Positions 24,938 to 36,066 of a stretch of 64,000 bases of DNA are shown piece after piece. A program made the translations under genes and the position numbers. The notes below the pieces were generated by a model that was given only the letters and a program-made list of their open reading frames with translations, made no database searches and was not told the DNA's origin. Each line of letters opens with the position of its first letter. Position 1 is the stretch's first letter. Origin of the DNA: Pyrrhosoma nymphula (Eukaryota > Arthropoda > Insecta > Odonata > Coenagrionidae); NCBI GenBank assembly GCA_963573305.1, contig OY754331.1:150965728-151029727 (forward strand), in the 5' to 3' direction.

Positions 24938-26423
24938 ATGGCGGACTCCCAGGATGCCGCCAGCGACGCTCCGTTGGAAAATGACACCTCTTCCTTACCT
25001 GCGACCACTGAGCACCATCACTTGATGGAAGATGGGTACACTTTGGTCAGGCAATTTGGCTCACGGAAAACCAACCCCATTTCTTCCTCCGAATCCTCTC
25101 CTTTCCTCACCCTCACTGAGGCGAGTCTGAAGAGACGACGTCTAGCGGTAGAATCACCCGAAACAATCGCTACGGCGAACCGTTTCACTCCCATTGCTCC
25201 CGTAGATGACGTCATCTCCTCCCAGGAGGAGGATATGGAACTTCAGGATGCACCCGTCACCGCCGCACCGACCCATCAGCAGACCGCAACCACCCAGGCG
25301 CTGAAGCGGAATCAGAAACCTCTTCCGATCGTGATCTACGACATGAAGGACGCTAGGAAGTTCCGGGAATTCGTGATGAGCAACGTGAAGGACCATAACT
25401 TCACGCTATCTAACTCGGAAGACCACACCAACGTCTACGTGAAAAACGTGGATGACTCCACGACATTTCGTGAGGCCCTTACAAGGGCCGACGCTCAATT
25501 CCACTCATTGGGTGTGGGGGATGAGAGAACCACGGCATTCCAAATCCGTGGCTTCTCTTCCCTACACGTAGCAGACCACATCCTGGAGGACCTCCAAGAG
25601 ATGGGAATACTCGCTAGGAGAATAAGACAGCTGAAACAGGGCGGCAATCCGATTGGAGTGTTTGTTGTCTCCATCACGCCAAGTATGGAATGGCCAATTG
25701 GTCGACTCAAGGCAATCAAATCGGTCGCCAACAATCTGTGCCAGTTCCGGCTGTACAAACACAAGGAACCACAGATGTTACAGGTGCAGCCGGTTCGATC
25801 ACGGCTCCACTTGGTGCAAGACCTTGCCCAGGTGCTTCAAATGCGCTGGGGAACACGAGGGAAAAGACTGCACTGCTGAGAAATCAACGGCCAAATGCTG
25901 TAACTGTGGTGGCAATCACATCGCCTGCTCCCGCGACTGCCCAAAATGGAAGGCAAAAATGGAAAAGAAAACAGCGGAGGCAGACAAAAAGAAGAAGAAG
26001 CCACCGACCAATCAGAAGGATGCAGGAAAAAAGGGCGGGAAACCCGTCACCCAGGCAGCAGCTGGCCCCCCGAGACCGAATGCATGGGAGCAACGGTCTA
26101 AGAAGGCAGCCTCGAAACAGCCTTCTACCTCCAAGGAGGAGGATCCCTTTCCCTCACTTTCTTCCGCTCTTCCACAGGTTGTCCGCTCTTTGCAGGAAAC
26201 TGCAAAGACCATTCAGATTCCTCTGAGGGAGCTGCAAAAACAACAACGTGCAGCCGCAGCCATCGACACCGAGAGCACAGACCCCGCCCCCACCGGGACC
26301 AAAACGGGACTAGACACCATCCTGAAAGCCCTCGCTTCTGTGGCCGCTGTGCTACAAACCCAGATCCAACTGCTGGCCACAACGGTGCAGCAACTTCCTT
26401 CCGTCCTCAATCATGTTGGGTAA
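24938..26423 (+). pseudogene. LINE ORF1 gag-like protein with zinc knuckles, one frameshift
   Basis: This would encode the RNA-binding ORF1 protein that packages LINE RNA. I choose the ATG at 24938 (context GCCATGG); the frame is open further upstream but without ATG. The N-terminal 110 or so residues are Ser/Thr/Pro-rich and look disordered. The segment translated from about 25320-25760 resembles the PRE_C2HC domain of jockey-type gag. Then come three knuckles: CYRC-4-H-4-C, CFKC-3-H-4-C and CCNC-3-H-6-C (about 25775-25950). A Lys-rich linker and a Leu/Gln-rich C-terminal helix region follow, to the stop at 26421-26423. A one-base frame change between about 25755 and 25773 separates PRE_C2HC from the knuckles, so the protein is broken. 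Its end overlaps the ORF2 start by 11 bases. Confidence 0.85.
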
Positions 26424-28337
26424 ACATCACAAGGGACCACACGCGCTCAACATCACTTGCTGGAATGCGGGTGGTGCGATCCACAGGAAAACTCCTGAGC
26501 TCCTCGAATTCCTGTCTAGGCAGAAATGCGAGGTTGCCCTCATACAGGAGACCTGGCTGCAGAGCAACTCGCGCTGGACTGTGCCGGGATTCTCCTTATA
26601 CAGGAACGATCGGGACAGCAAAGGATGAGGAACGGCGATTCTGGTATCCAACAGACTATCAGCCCAACGATTTCCACTACCAGAAATGTCATCAATGGAG
26701 GCGACGGCGGTAACCCTGGACTGCGTAGGCGACAAACAGATCAGACTGGTTTCAATCTACTCAACACCGGGAGTGACTCTAGACCCGCGGGACCTGGAGG
26801 CACTATTCAACGACGTGTCAGCAATAATCTCAGGATGAGACTACAATGCTAAGCACACAGACTGGTCGTCTCGGACAACAAACGCCAAAGGAAGACACCT
26901 GCGTAGATGGACGCTCGGAAACGGAGTGCAAGTGACAGCGCCATCTTCCCACACGCACTTCCACAGGAAGAGAGACGGAGATATCTTGGACATTGCTCTC
27001 CACCACCAGCTGCCGACCGTCCTGACCGCTAGCGTCATCACAGCACTAGACAGCGATCACCTGCCTGTCATCTTCCGGCTCGGAAATCGTCCGCCCATCA
27101 CTCCTGCAAAAATCGTCCTGGACTACGACAGCGCCGACTGGGAGTACTACCGCCGTCGGGTAACGGAGAACCTGCAGCCATTCGCAGAAACGTCACTGAG
27201 ATCGCCACAGGACATATACCGGCAATGCGACGCAGTCACCGAAGCCATCACCGCTGCCATAGACGACACCATACCCCGGAAGACCATTCGCCCATGGAAC
27301 TTCCTGGCCCTACCGTCAGACATCATCAACAGCATTCGCCAAAAGAATGCACTTCGGAAGCGCTACCAGAGCACTCGCTGCGCCTCGGATAAAACACAAG
27401 TCAACGCAGCGCAACATAAAATCCGAGACGACATTGCGGAGTTTCGGAAGAAGTCGTGGGAAAAGAAGGTAACTTCTCTTTCTTCGCAGGACGGTTCGCT
27501 CTGGCGAATGGCAAGGGCGCCGGGCAGGGACCGAGGAGGCTCCACTACGCACGGCAAACGGTCGATTGTTTTCTCCGGTGGAGAAGGCAAACCACATGGC
27601 GTCGTACTTGGAAACGAACTTCAAACCTGCATCTGCATTGCCAGGGGTTCCTGACCCCATCCAGGAACCGGTGCGGCTGGAACGGCCAAACATCAAAGAC
27701 CCAAACGATTGTATTTTCATCGAAACTGAGACCAAAGGACCCGGGGGAGATCCTAGTCGGTCATGAAGAAGTTCTATGGCAGACGTCCGTCACCTACCTC
27801 GGTGTCACCATTGACCGACGGCTGAGCATGTCCCAGCATGCACAGCGGGTTGCCGGAACTGCGTACTCACGCCGCCGAGAGATCAACGTCCTCCTAGGCC
27901 ACGCGCATCTTCCCACCAAAAGCAGAGTTCATCTCTGGAAATCGCTCCTGAGACCAGTCTACACCTACGCGGCACCTGCCTGGAGCGGTCTCCTTCCCGC
28001 ATCTGCAGAGCACACCATAGGAGTCGCCGATCGTTCCTGCCTCCGCTCCGCGCTACGGCTCGGGTGGACGGTCCACAACGACCTCCTTTACCAGATGGCT
28101 GACGAGGAACCGCTCACCACGTACCTGCAACGACGAACCAAGGAATTTCTCCAAAATTCGCGAGTCGCGATCTTTCTTCGGAGAGCTCCGAAAGATCGCG
28201 ACTCAGACAACATCATCCTGGGACAAATATCTTCGATCGCGAGCTGGCACGGGAGACCCCGAGGACCTCCCGCCGAACAAGCGCCGACGGCTCCAATGAG
28301 GGAAACTGGCAGCTTGCATTCGTTCAAGGGGTCCTAA
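26413..28337 (+). pseudogene. LINE ORF2: endonuclease present, RT core deleted
   Basis: ORF2 starts at ATG 26413, overlapping the ORF1 stop. The endonuclease domain shows NITCWNAGG, ALIQETW (catalytic E), DYNAKH (metal and active-site D and N) and DSDHLPV (catalytic D and H) from 26440 to 27080. In-frame TGA codons at 26626-26628 and 26836-26838 interrupt it; the second lies next to DYNAKH. Frame changes occur near 27560 and 27695. The linker before the reverse transcriptase (HMASYLETNF, about 27595) jumps within about 100 bases to the post-RT segment (SKTQTIVFSS, then VTYLGVTIDRRLSM, about 27700-27830), so the whole palm domain is absent. The remaining C-terminal part runs to the stop at 28335-28337. 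Non-functional. Confidence 0.85.
28162..28204 (+). repeat. 43-bp hairpin inside LINE ORF2
   Basis: GAGTCGCGATCTTT (28162-28175) pairs perfectly with AAAGATCGCGACTC (28191-28204). The interior continues as CGGAG/CTCCG after a small bulge, with a 2-nt loop. It is a strong, GC-rich stem within coding sequence of the LINE. Confidence 0.8.
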
Positions 28338-28870
28338 AAAAAAGGGACCTTTTGTCTCCCTTACCGCAACGCAACAAGGAAGACTGGGGCATGAAGACCC
28401 CAGAGAGGCAAGTCCAAGGAGCCTCAAAGAGCTGGAGGGACAAAAAAACCGACCCAGGTCGGGCGACACAGCTGAACAGGGCTATTCTGATAATGCCGCG
28501 GGACTGAGACGACTTATGAGATACTGGCGCGAGACGGAGAACAAGACTACTTGCCGTCGTAGTGCCAGGTACAAGGAAGGACGAGAGGCAGAGCTGGGCA
28601 GATCAGCGGAGCGGAGGCTAGAGATGGCGAACCTGGGAGAACTGGCGCAGCGGTCCGTCGCAACGTAAGGCGACAGGACCCCCCCTCTTCGGAGTAAGAT
28701 TCTCCCACAGCCATCCCCCCCCTCCAAGTGATCTGTGGGCCTAGCTGGGGAGGCCGAAGAGAGCCCCCCAACCTTTCCGTCAACTTGTCGGCTCGAGTGT
28801 TCCAAACAGCGGTAATTACCTTGTTTTTTGAATTGCCACAAGTGTCTAGAATCAGTTGTGTGAAGTGATA
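28338..28870 (+). other. 3' untranslated part of the LINE
   Basis: GC-rich sequence continues after the ORF2 stop, starting with a short hairpin (GGTCC, A-run, GGGACC). A frame rich in Arg/Glu continues to about 28667 but shows no domain. Composition returns to the AT-rich background after about 28800-28870, which sets the approximate element end. Confidence 0.5.
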
Positions 28871-31800
28871 GACATAACTATTCGTCCGTCACTGTTTAAA
28901 GAAGAAACTGAGACTTAAATTATTATTTCCGTATTCTTTGTATTTATTTAACACGTGTCACATTTTGGGGGAAAGGTAAAAACAGTCTGTTTTTCCTCCC
29001 GTCGTGCAGCAAAAGATTTGCGCGTGCTATAGCACAGGGCAATTGATAAATGTTTTTTTTTCCTGTAATGTAATTTTGATTTATAATACATTTGTTGAAA
29101 GAAAGTTTTGAGTAGTTGTGCTCCCTCGTCCCATTGCCTGATTTAGAGTCCAATTTCCCCCCCCCCCTATTCAGGTTGAATTATGTATTCTTGACTAGCC
29201 GCCAACGAGTCGGGGAACCCCCCGAAAATTTTTCAGTATTTTTCAAATTATATTGTAGTCGGTCTGTGCCTTCGGGACTCATCCGGGCGAGTCTTGGGAG
29301 CACGGATTCGTTACAATATATAGGAACGCAGATTACACAATTAGCATGAACATTCATCCTAGTATGTATCTATTGGACGTGTAGTTGATTCCATTTGGAA
29401 TAATTCTAACCCATTTATAATCAGCCATACATGATAAAAATCAAAGCTCATTTTTATTTTAAAATGTACTACACATTCAGGAAAAATAGTTGTCAGCCTT
29501 AATAATTAAGATTTCTGAATAAAGTTGCCATGCCACCTAAAAGTTTAATGAAGACGGGATTTATGCACTTATTTAATATTGAAACACAAGATGAAAAGTG
29601 TAACTAATAAAGTTAAAATGGTTGAATTTATTACATATTATTTCTGTATTTTAAATGAGCACTTGAAAGAGTTAGGGACCCTACAACAAGCGTAAATTTC
29701 AGCGAGTTTATCACACTAAATAAATGAAGGAATGCTTCAGAAAAAATTATCAGGTCAATATTACACATTTTCAATACTCACACAATTATACAGCTATGTG
29801 AGAAACAAGGTGCAGGATTTATTAAGACTAGAGTTTTAGGTTGGTAGGATCAACTGATTTTCAGATCACATGAGAAATTGTCGATTTTCCCAACAGTCCG
29901 CCATCATGCAATCCTGATAATAATGAAAATTAAAAAGCAATGCTAGTACTACTGGGGACTTATTAGAGCGAAGGTGAATAAAGCTAAATAATGGATATAT
30001 TAAAGCAAACTTAAATTACCTAGAGACAGTTATTTTACAAGACATTCCAAGACAAAAAGTCTTCGGAAACATGTTTTCCTTACTCGTATGGAGATGAGAT
30101 CAAGACGGGCAAAAAAACAAAAGTATTTTGTCCTATGCTAAAAAATATTCACTGCCTCCGGGATGGTCATCGTTAAGTTGATCGATCACACCCACACTGC
30201 CATTGATCATTACGCTTCCTTGGTCCGCATGTGAGCATTGAGTTGACAAGGCAGAGACAAAAAAATGATGAGCCATTACACTATTAAGTGCCCAAAAAGG
30301 ACAAATCGAATGGCCAAGATAAAAAAAAGGTTAAGAGCTCCAGAAAAATGGCCGTGAAAGCTTGAATTTAGGACTTGAAAGTGAAATATATATATCGGAC
30401 GGCTGGAAGCGTGAATTGGTGTACCTAATCAAGTGCGAAAAATTCAATCGTCCAGAAAAATAGATTTGCCCTTCAAAAGATTGATTCAACCGAAGGAAAT
30501 TGGAAGTAGGATGAGGGTAAAATGGCCTAGAGAGCAATTTAATAAAACTTTGGAAGAAGGCAAAGGAGAAAATCAACTTTCCTTGTAGGACATTTCGTAG
30601 GTGTATTCCAATTTGTCTTCGTTCCCCAACGATTTAAGTGATGAGCTTCTTTAAGTTTCGTGACGAAGAATCTTACAATTGTAAATTAAATAATAATGCT
30701 TTTTACATTCGTTATCAGCTTTATCAACAAACACCTTAACGTCTTCGCATTTTTGGGGCAACGTTTTTCAGTAAAATGACTTGATATTTTGATATATGAC
30801 GCCAATTAGTATCAAGCTCGCAATGCCTTCAACTATTCATATTCCACAATATTTTTTCGAAGGATTTCCCACTTCTTTTTGACTGCACCAGAGCAATTAT
30901 AATGGAAATATTAAACAATTATAAATGGAAATTAAATCAAGCTTACCCATCGGACACTTTCGGATGGAAATCAGCTGAGGATCACTCCTCTTGACAAGAC
31001 CTCCTAACCTCTCATGCACGATTAGAAGGCGAATTCTAATTTTCTATTCTTCCTTCCTCGATCCAACTTATGCCGCACTCCTCACTTCCTCCCTCTCCTT
31101 CTCTTCTTATCAATCGATTTAATTTCCTCCTCCCACGGTAACTCGAGATCGATGCGACGAAATGCCTGTTAGAGAGATTGGGAAACAGGTAAGAAAAGAG
31201 AGCATAAATGGGAAAATAGGGGCGACAACTACGATAATGATAGTTTTAAAATGGAGAATAAGGATAAAAAAGGCAAACAGAGTAAAACAGAGATAAGATC
31301 GCTGGTAGTGTTGGGTAAACAGTAATTAACGGGTGGAAAGATAGCTAAAAGATGTACATAATGTGAAAAAAGGGGCTATAAAATGATATAAAGGAATTAC
31401 TTACCTACTACTTTCAAAACTGATTTTCGCCGAAACGTACCCGGCCAAGATCACTGAAGATAAATACTATTTCCGATGAACGAAAAAGATATTTGGTCGG
31501 ATTCATTATGTAATAAATCAGTGTGAAAAGTAATAACCAAATCTAATATTAAGATGGAGTGTTTTACACTGTACACCCATCGTCCGTGAAATATTTAAAA
31601 AAGAATAACTGAGGAATAATCCAGACCATTTTTATAAAACATTTATTTTTTTAATTTTCAGGTTAAGTGAAAACATATTCCCAAAGAAAGACACAGTGAC
31701 TATTGGTTATTATGCAAATGAAATTACAATTATAGCTAACTCAACCCTCTAGAGGAAAAAAAATAACGCAATTAATGTAACAGTATTGGCACATACTTCG

Positions 31801-32200
31801 TGGAAACATATATACATCTTAAAGAAAGAGAAAGAGAATCAATGGTTAAAATTTCGACATTTTGATTACCACCAATAGTGAATGAACATAGGTTTCGTTA
31901 CGTAAATAATAAGGATACTTCATGTTTCATCAAGCATTTGTGCTGGCCAAAACATTTTAGTAGTTTTGAAGCCATGGCCCTACTTTGTATGGATAAAGGG
32001 CATACAACAGACTTCTAAGAACAGTTTAAATATGCAATAGTAATGCTAAACTATGTAATCGATATTGTTGTCACCCATTCCCCTCTTCTTAAACTCAGAC
32101 TTCCTATGACATAGTGCTACTTTCCTTGTTTTTCCTCACCCCCTTATTTCTTAACTTTCTACATTGCTCCCAATGTTACGATATTAGGTCGAGATATTTG
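28871..32200. other. no gene recognised; C11 run at 29157-29167
   Basis: AT-rich except for a mixed segment around 28960-29300 that carries an 11-base C homopolymer. No coding similarity is visible. Confidence 0.45.
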
Positions 32201-32204
32201 TACA

Positions 32205-32245
32205 ACTGTACCCTGATGATGGCATAACGCGTCAAAATCTAATTA
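32205..32245 (+). other. Penelope-like tail motif, hammerhead-like and decayed
   Basis: CTGATGA at 32213-32219 is followed by a short stem (GGC/GTC with one wobble pair) and AAAA where a hammerhead core would need GAAA. The wording resembles the motif found in Penelope-like retroelement ends. It is weaker than the copies at 33942 and 45263 and shows no target duplication. Confidence 0.3.
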
Positions 32246-32299
32246 AAATGGAGATCATACCCTGCAGCTTGCTACAAAAAATTTAACGAAAAGAATACC

Positions 32300-33724
32300 T
32301 GTAGAAGAGACGTTGAAGGTGTTTGCCTATCCACCTGTTTCTTTTTCTGAATAATTATCCATTTCCTCCCCATGACTTCCTTCACACTCCATGCCACACC
32401 CCACGGCTTCCATGGCACTTGCAGGGAGCGTCTATTGCAGTACCTCCCCTTAATTCTTCCCCAAACGAGAATACGCTCTAAATTAATGATGGGCGTAAAA
32501 TAACATATTTCTTACAAGTTTGTTAATTTAAATACCTGAGATACATTATCATCAAATTGATCAAATATTTGCTCAGAATAATTATTCAAACCTCAATGTT
32601 TATATATTAATAAGGTTGGAAAGTTAACAGTAATTTTTAAAGATAAAATAAGGACCAGCAAACCTGAAGGAGGAGGATCTGAGGACCTGGAGGAAAGGAC
32701 CTGTAGATGATTTGTCAAAAATTGAATGCAAAATCGTGATAAAATCTATTACATTTTTTTATAAGTGAAAAATTTCTTTAAAATTTTCAACCTTATTATA
32801 TTTAAAGTCCACACCATTACGCCTGAACCTTAGGAACTCATTTTTTATTAATTTCCATCGAGTTGAGGGTTTCCTTGGTATTCCTTTCCATTGACCGACA
32901 TCATATGTCAACTCTTTGCTCTATGATGCTAATACTCAAGTCCATATTTGCTTCATAGGATCCCACATTTTCAACTGGATTACACAAAAATCAGCTCCTT
33001 TTCTGATGCATATCCCGCTCCCTTAAGGGAAAGAAAGTATCCCTTTGCCTTTACTATTTCATTACTTGCATTGACGAGCACGGACAACGGCTTCATCCCA
33101 GATTTAAGAATTCGACAGATCTCCACCCATGGGAAACGCAAACATCCCACACGCACCCGTGTTTTGATTTCATATCGGTGGAAAACGGAGAGACAGGGCA
33201 AGGAGTAGCCGACGAATCTCAACTACGGAAATGCCTCACTCTCAGCCCGACCCTTCACAACAAGTAGGCTACCGAAGCCCTGAGCCTCACCCCACCCCCA
33301 TGCCGTGTTTTTACCCTCCTGTCAACACAAGTCTGCCACGAGGGTTACCGATCGGCAGTCTCTCCCAACATCCGTTCTCTCGTTCTGATAACTTACTGTT
33401 ACCTACAATAACGACGCCAATCTTGTACGCTATAAATTCTAGGTGTTGCGAGGAAGAGACGAGGAGAAAGGAACGTGGACGGTTAAAAGGAAAGATACAG
33501 AGATAAGGGAAAAGGAAGAAGACATTCATTGATTATTTGGAGGGAGTTGACCGGAAACTGAGGTGATTTGAGCCACCGAGGACAGTTGGACACGAGAGGG
33601 ATTGCATGGGGAATTGAGGATGGGTAGAGAGCGTCGTCATTGACCTGGTCTTAACCTAAAGCACCAAGGAGCCCACAGTTACACTTTACAGCCGACGATT
33701 GTAGTGGTGAACTTGAAGTGCTCT
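32300..33724. other. no gene recognised
   Basis: The open frames at 32948-33208 and 33231-33506 show no known domain. Confidence 0.4.
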
Positions 33725-34136
33725 GCATATAGCACCCAAGTAGAGATCGGGACTTCAATGAAAAATTACCTACAAATAATGATAAAGTTTCTGGAGTTTT
33801 GGTCAATTAAAATAATTACAGAGTATCTGCGTACCTTTCATCAACGTCATTGTAATTATTTGTTGATTGATTCAAAATGAGAAAAATGTAATTATTAATT
33901 GTTCTAATACTTCTAACTTTCTGCTGTTTATGTTTTTAGCCCTCATGATGTCAATGAAAGTTGACGAAACGTAGGCAGATACGCTGTAATTATTTTAATT
34001 GACCAAAGATCCAGAAATTTTATCAATATCCATAAAGTGGTCAAGATCTATAAGACTTTTATTACCTACAAAGACAGGATTTGTACCCGGGATCTCGTGA
34101 TGGGATATGGGTATTCATTACTGTCGGCACCGCACC
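33725..34136 (-). mobile_element. tRNA-like SINE split by a later insertion
   Basis: Read on the minus strand, a tRNA-like head at about 34136-34074 ends in GGGTACAAATCC, close to a B box. It continues to TTTGTAGGTAAT at 34072-34061. After a 284-bp interruption the same 12 bases recur at 33776-33765 and the body continues to CTACTTGGGTGCTAT (about 33747-33733). That last string also occurs in the SINE at 46.67 kb, supporting a common family. Head identity is moderate, so the SINE call is fair rather than firm. Confidence 0.5.
33777..34060. mobile_element. 284-bp insertion with inverted arms and hammerhead-like motif, 12-bp TSD
   Basis: ATTACCTACAAA occurs exactly at 33765-33776 and 34061-34072, bracketing this segment as a target duplication. 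Inside, 33778-33851 and 33953-34028 are inverted copies of each other (about 75 bp, with scattered mismatches). The right copy starts within a hammerhead-like string: CTCATGA (33942-33948; the core consensus is CTGANGA), one T, a 5-bp stem GTCAA/TTGAC (33950-33965), then GAAAC (33966-33970). Penelope-like elements carry hammerhead motifs, insert as truncated and sometimes inverted copies and create duplications of about this size, so I infer that origin. It encodes no protein. Confidence 0.7.
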
Positions 34137-34139
34137 GTT

Positions 34140-35247
34140 TTGAGAGGACGAAGAAATGGGAGGAGAAAAAAAGAGAAGAGAAACGTGAGAAGAAAAGAGA
34201 TGCGAGCAAATAGTGGAAGAAGAAGGAGAAGAAGGGAAGGAGATGAATCGGGTGGCACAAGACCGTTTCCCTCCTGGAGGTGTTCCATGTTTCGGGTGGA
34301 TGAACACCAAAGTAACGGACGGGTTCCGTGGTGAGGAAAAAGGGCAAGCTAGCTGCCGCCGACTCGTCTTTCCCTTGGAAAATGGTTCCACCCTCTCCCA
34401 CTGCGAGCAGGAAAAGGTCTCACCCTCCCCCAAAGGTTGATACCTCACGACTTCGTGAGTTGAAACAAAGGAGATAGTTCACTTTATGCCATATACTTTT
34501 TTTTAAAGTTCATCTTCTACTTCGATTTTAAAACTATGGAAGATTGAATATTTCCTACTCAAAATACAGATTCATTGAAGATCTAACGTCGGACTGTGTC
34601 CACTCATCAACAACACTTATTCTCTATTTTTAATTATGAAATATTTATTGTATATATTATTTAATTCTATCTGGTAAAGAGCAGCTCTTTCAGCTTTCAG
34701 TCTATTTTCATTCCCCCTTCAACCTACATCCTTTTTCCAATAACCCCCTAACGACCAATACATTCTTAACAAACAATCAAACATTTCCACACTAAAATTA
34801 ATTAAAACATTTAAACAAAAATTATACGAAATAAAAACAAAATCAAATCCAAAAATAAGGTAAATTTCAAACGTTACAAAGATTATATTGAAAATGGTTT
34901 ATTATGATGAATAGGTTTAGTAATCACTTTCTCACTATTTTACAAAGGGATACTTTTTACAACAATTTGGCAAGGTCAAAATACCTAAAAAGTGTTTCGT
35001 TAAACATCTTCCATAAAACGCAGCAACAAGTAGGGATGATTGTTTCAGAAAAAGCAATTAATTTTTGTGTTGTATAATTCGATTGCAGATTTACTTGTAG
35101 AGAATGAACGGATTTTACCTTCAAAAGCTTCGGGAAAATCCAATGAATTCACATATTATAAATGTTTAATTGCTATTTACATGTCACATAATATGGTTTA
35201 ACAGCATAAGAATTATTATTTTACTCCGAGGGGTACGCAAGTCTAAG
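34140..35247. other. no gene recognised; GA-rich then AT-rich
   Basis: 34130-34260 is a GAA/GAGA-rich tract whose open frames (34062-34448 on the minus strand and overlapping ones) are composition artefacts. The remainder is AT-rich. Confidence 0.45.
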
Positions 35248-35660
35248 AAATGGTGTACACTTGTTGAGAAATGGTGGAGAAATGGGAGAAATTACTAGGA
35301 ATGACCAGAAATGGTCAGAAATGGCCTGAAGTAGTTATAAATGGACGAAAATGGTTAGAAGTGGTTGGAAATGGGCTAGAAATGGTTGAAATGGCTATAA
35401 ATGGTCAGAAATGTAATAAATGGTCAGGAATGGAAGAAATTGTCAGAAATGGCCAAAAATTATCAGAAATGGACAGAAATACTCGGAAATGGAAATAATT
35501 AGACAGAAATGGTCAGAAGTAGGCTGGAGGTGGTTGAAATAAAAAACAGTGAGATATGGTAGAAATACCGCTAAACGGAAGAAATTGGTCGAAATGGTCG
35601 GAAATTTTAAGAAATTGGCAGAAATTGATAAAATGAGTGAAATATTCACAAAATAATGAA
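35248..35660 (+). repeat. degenerate GAAATGGTCA-type minisatellite
   Basis: About 400 bases consist of variable 8- to 12-bp units built on GAAATGG (AGAAATGGTC, GGAAATGG, GAAATTGG and others). Spacing and sequence vary, so it is an old or loosely maintained array. The open frames across it simply translate the repeat. Confidence 0.8.
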
Positions 35661-36066
35661 AATAACAAGAAAAAATATAAAAAGTGAGGGATTGTCATGG
35701 GTTAATGGGAATGCTATCAAAATGGTGCGGATAGTGTTGAAATTGGCTAAAACATCCAAATAATGATAAGAAAATGGTTAAAATGGCAATGTTAGCGATT
35801 AATTGAAGGTTCATTACAAAGTGGCTCGGATTTTTTACCGCGAAAAATGTGAGGTGGTGTGGGCTGGAAAGTAGTCTCAAATCAATTAGTTTTTCGTCCC
35901 GAGCTAGAGTCAGGATTTTACTGCGTATATTAATATTAGTGATTGCTGGGTACATCCTGCTTAAGAAAGAGTTGAGGAAAATGATACGTGAAGGATTCGG
36001 TGAAGGAAGACACTGAGCACATAAACTCAAAATAAAATAGTTTATTTTCCAGAGCTTCAAAGATAA

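Larger units (their letters stand above)
24611..28870 (+). mobile_element. jockey-like non-LTR retrotransposon, RT core deleted
   Basis: A GC-rich island of about 4.2 kb in AT-rich DNA holds, in order: a 5' leader with a small hairpin (GATGG...CCATC, about 24611-24627), a zinc-knuckle gag ORF, an apurinic-type endonuclease, and the region downstream of the reverse transcriptase. The reverse-transcriptase core itself (no YADD-like motif) is missing. Boundaries are approximate: they follow the composition change, and no poly(A) tail or target duplication is visible. Gag with three CCHC-like knuckles, endonuclease, and no RNase H indicate the jockey group. The copy cannot move on its own. Confidence 0.85.

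Noticed and set aside
25018..25764. Minus-strand frames opposite the LINE gag
   Set aside because: Shadows of the GC-rich plus-strand gag coding region, which has clear zinc knuckles.
34062..34448. 128-codon minus-strand frame
   Set aside because: Translates a GAA/GAGA-rich tract; Ser/Phe/Pro low complexity only.
35248..35660. CRISPR-like array
   Set aside because: Units are short, contiguous and variable, with no spacers; this is a minisatellite in a eukaryotic genome.
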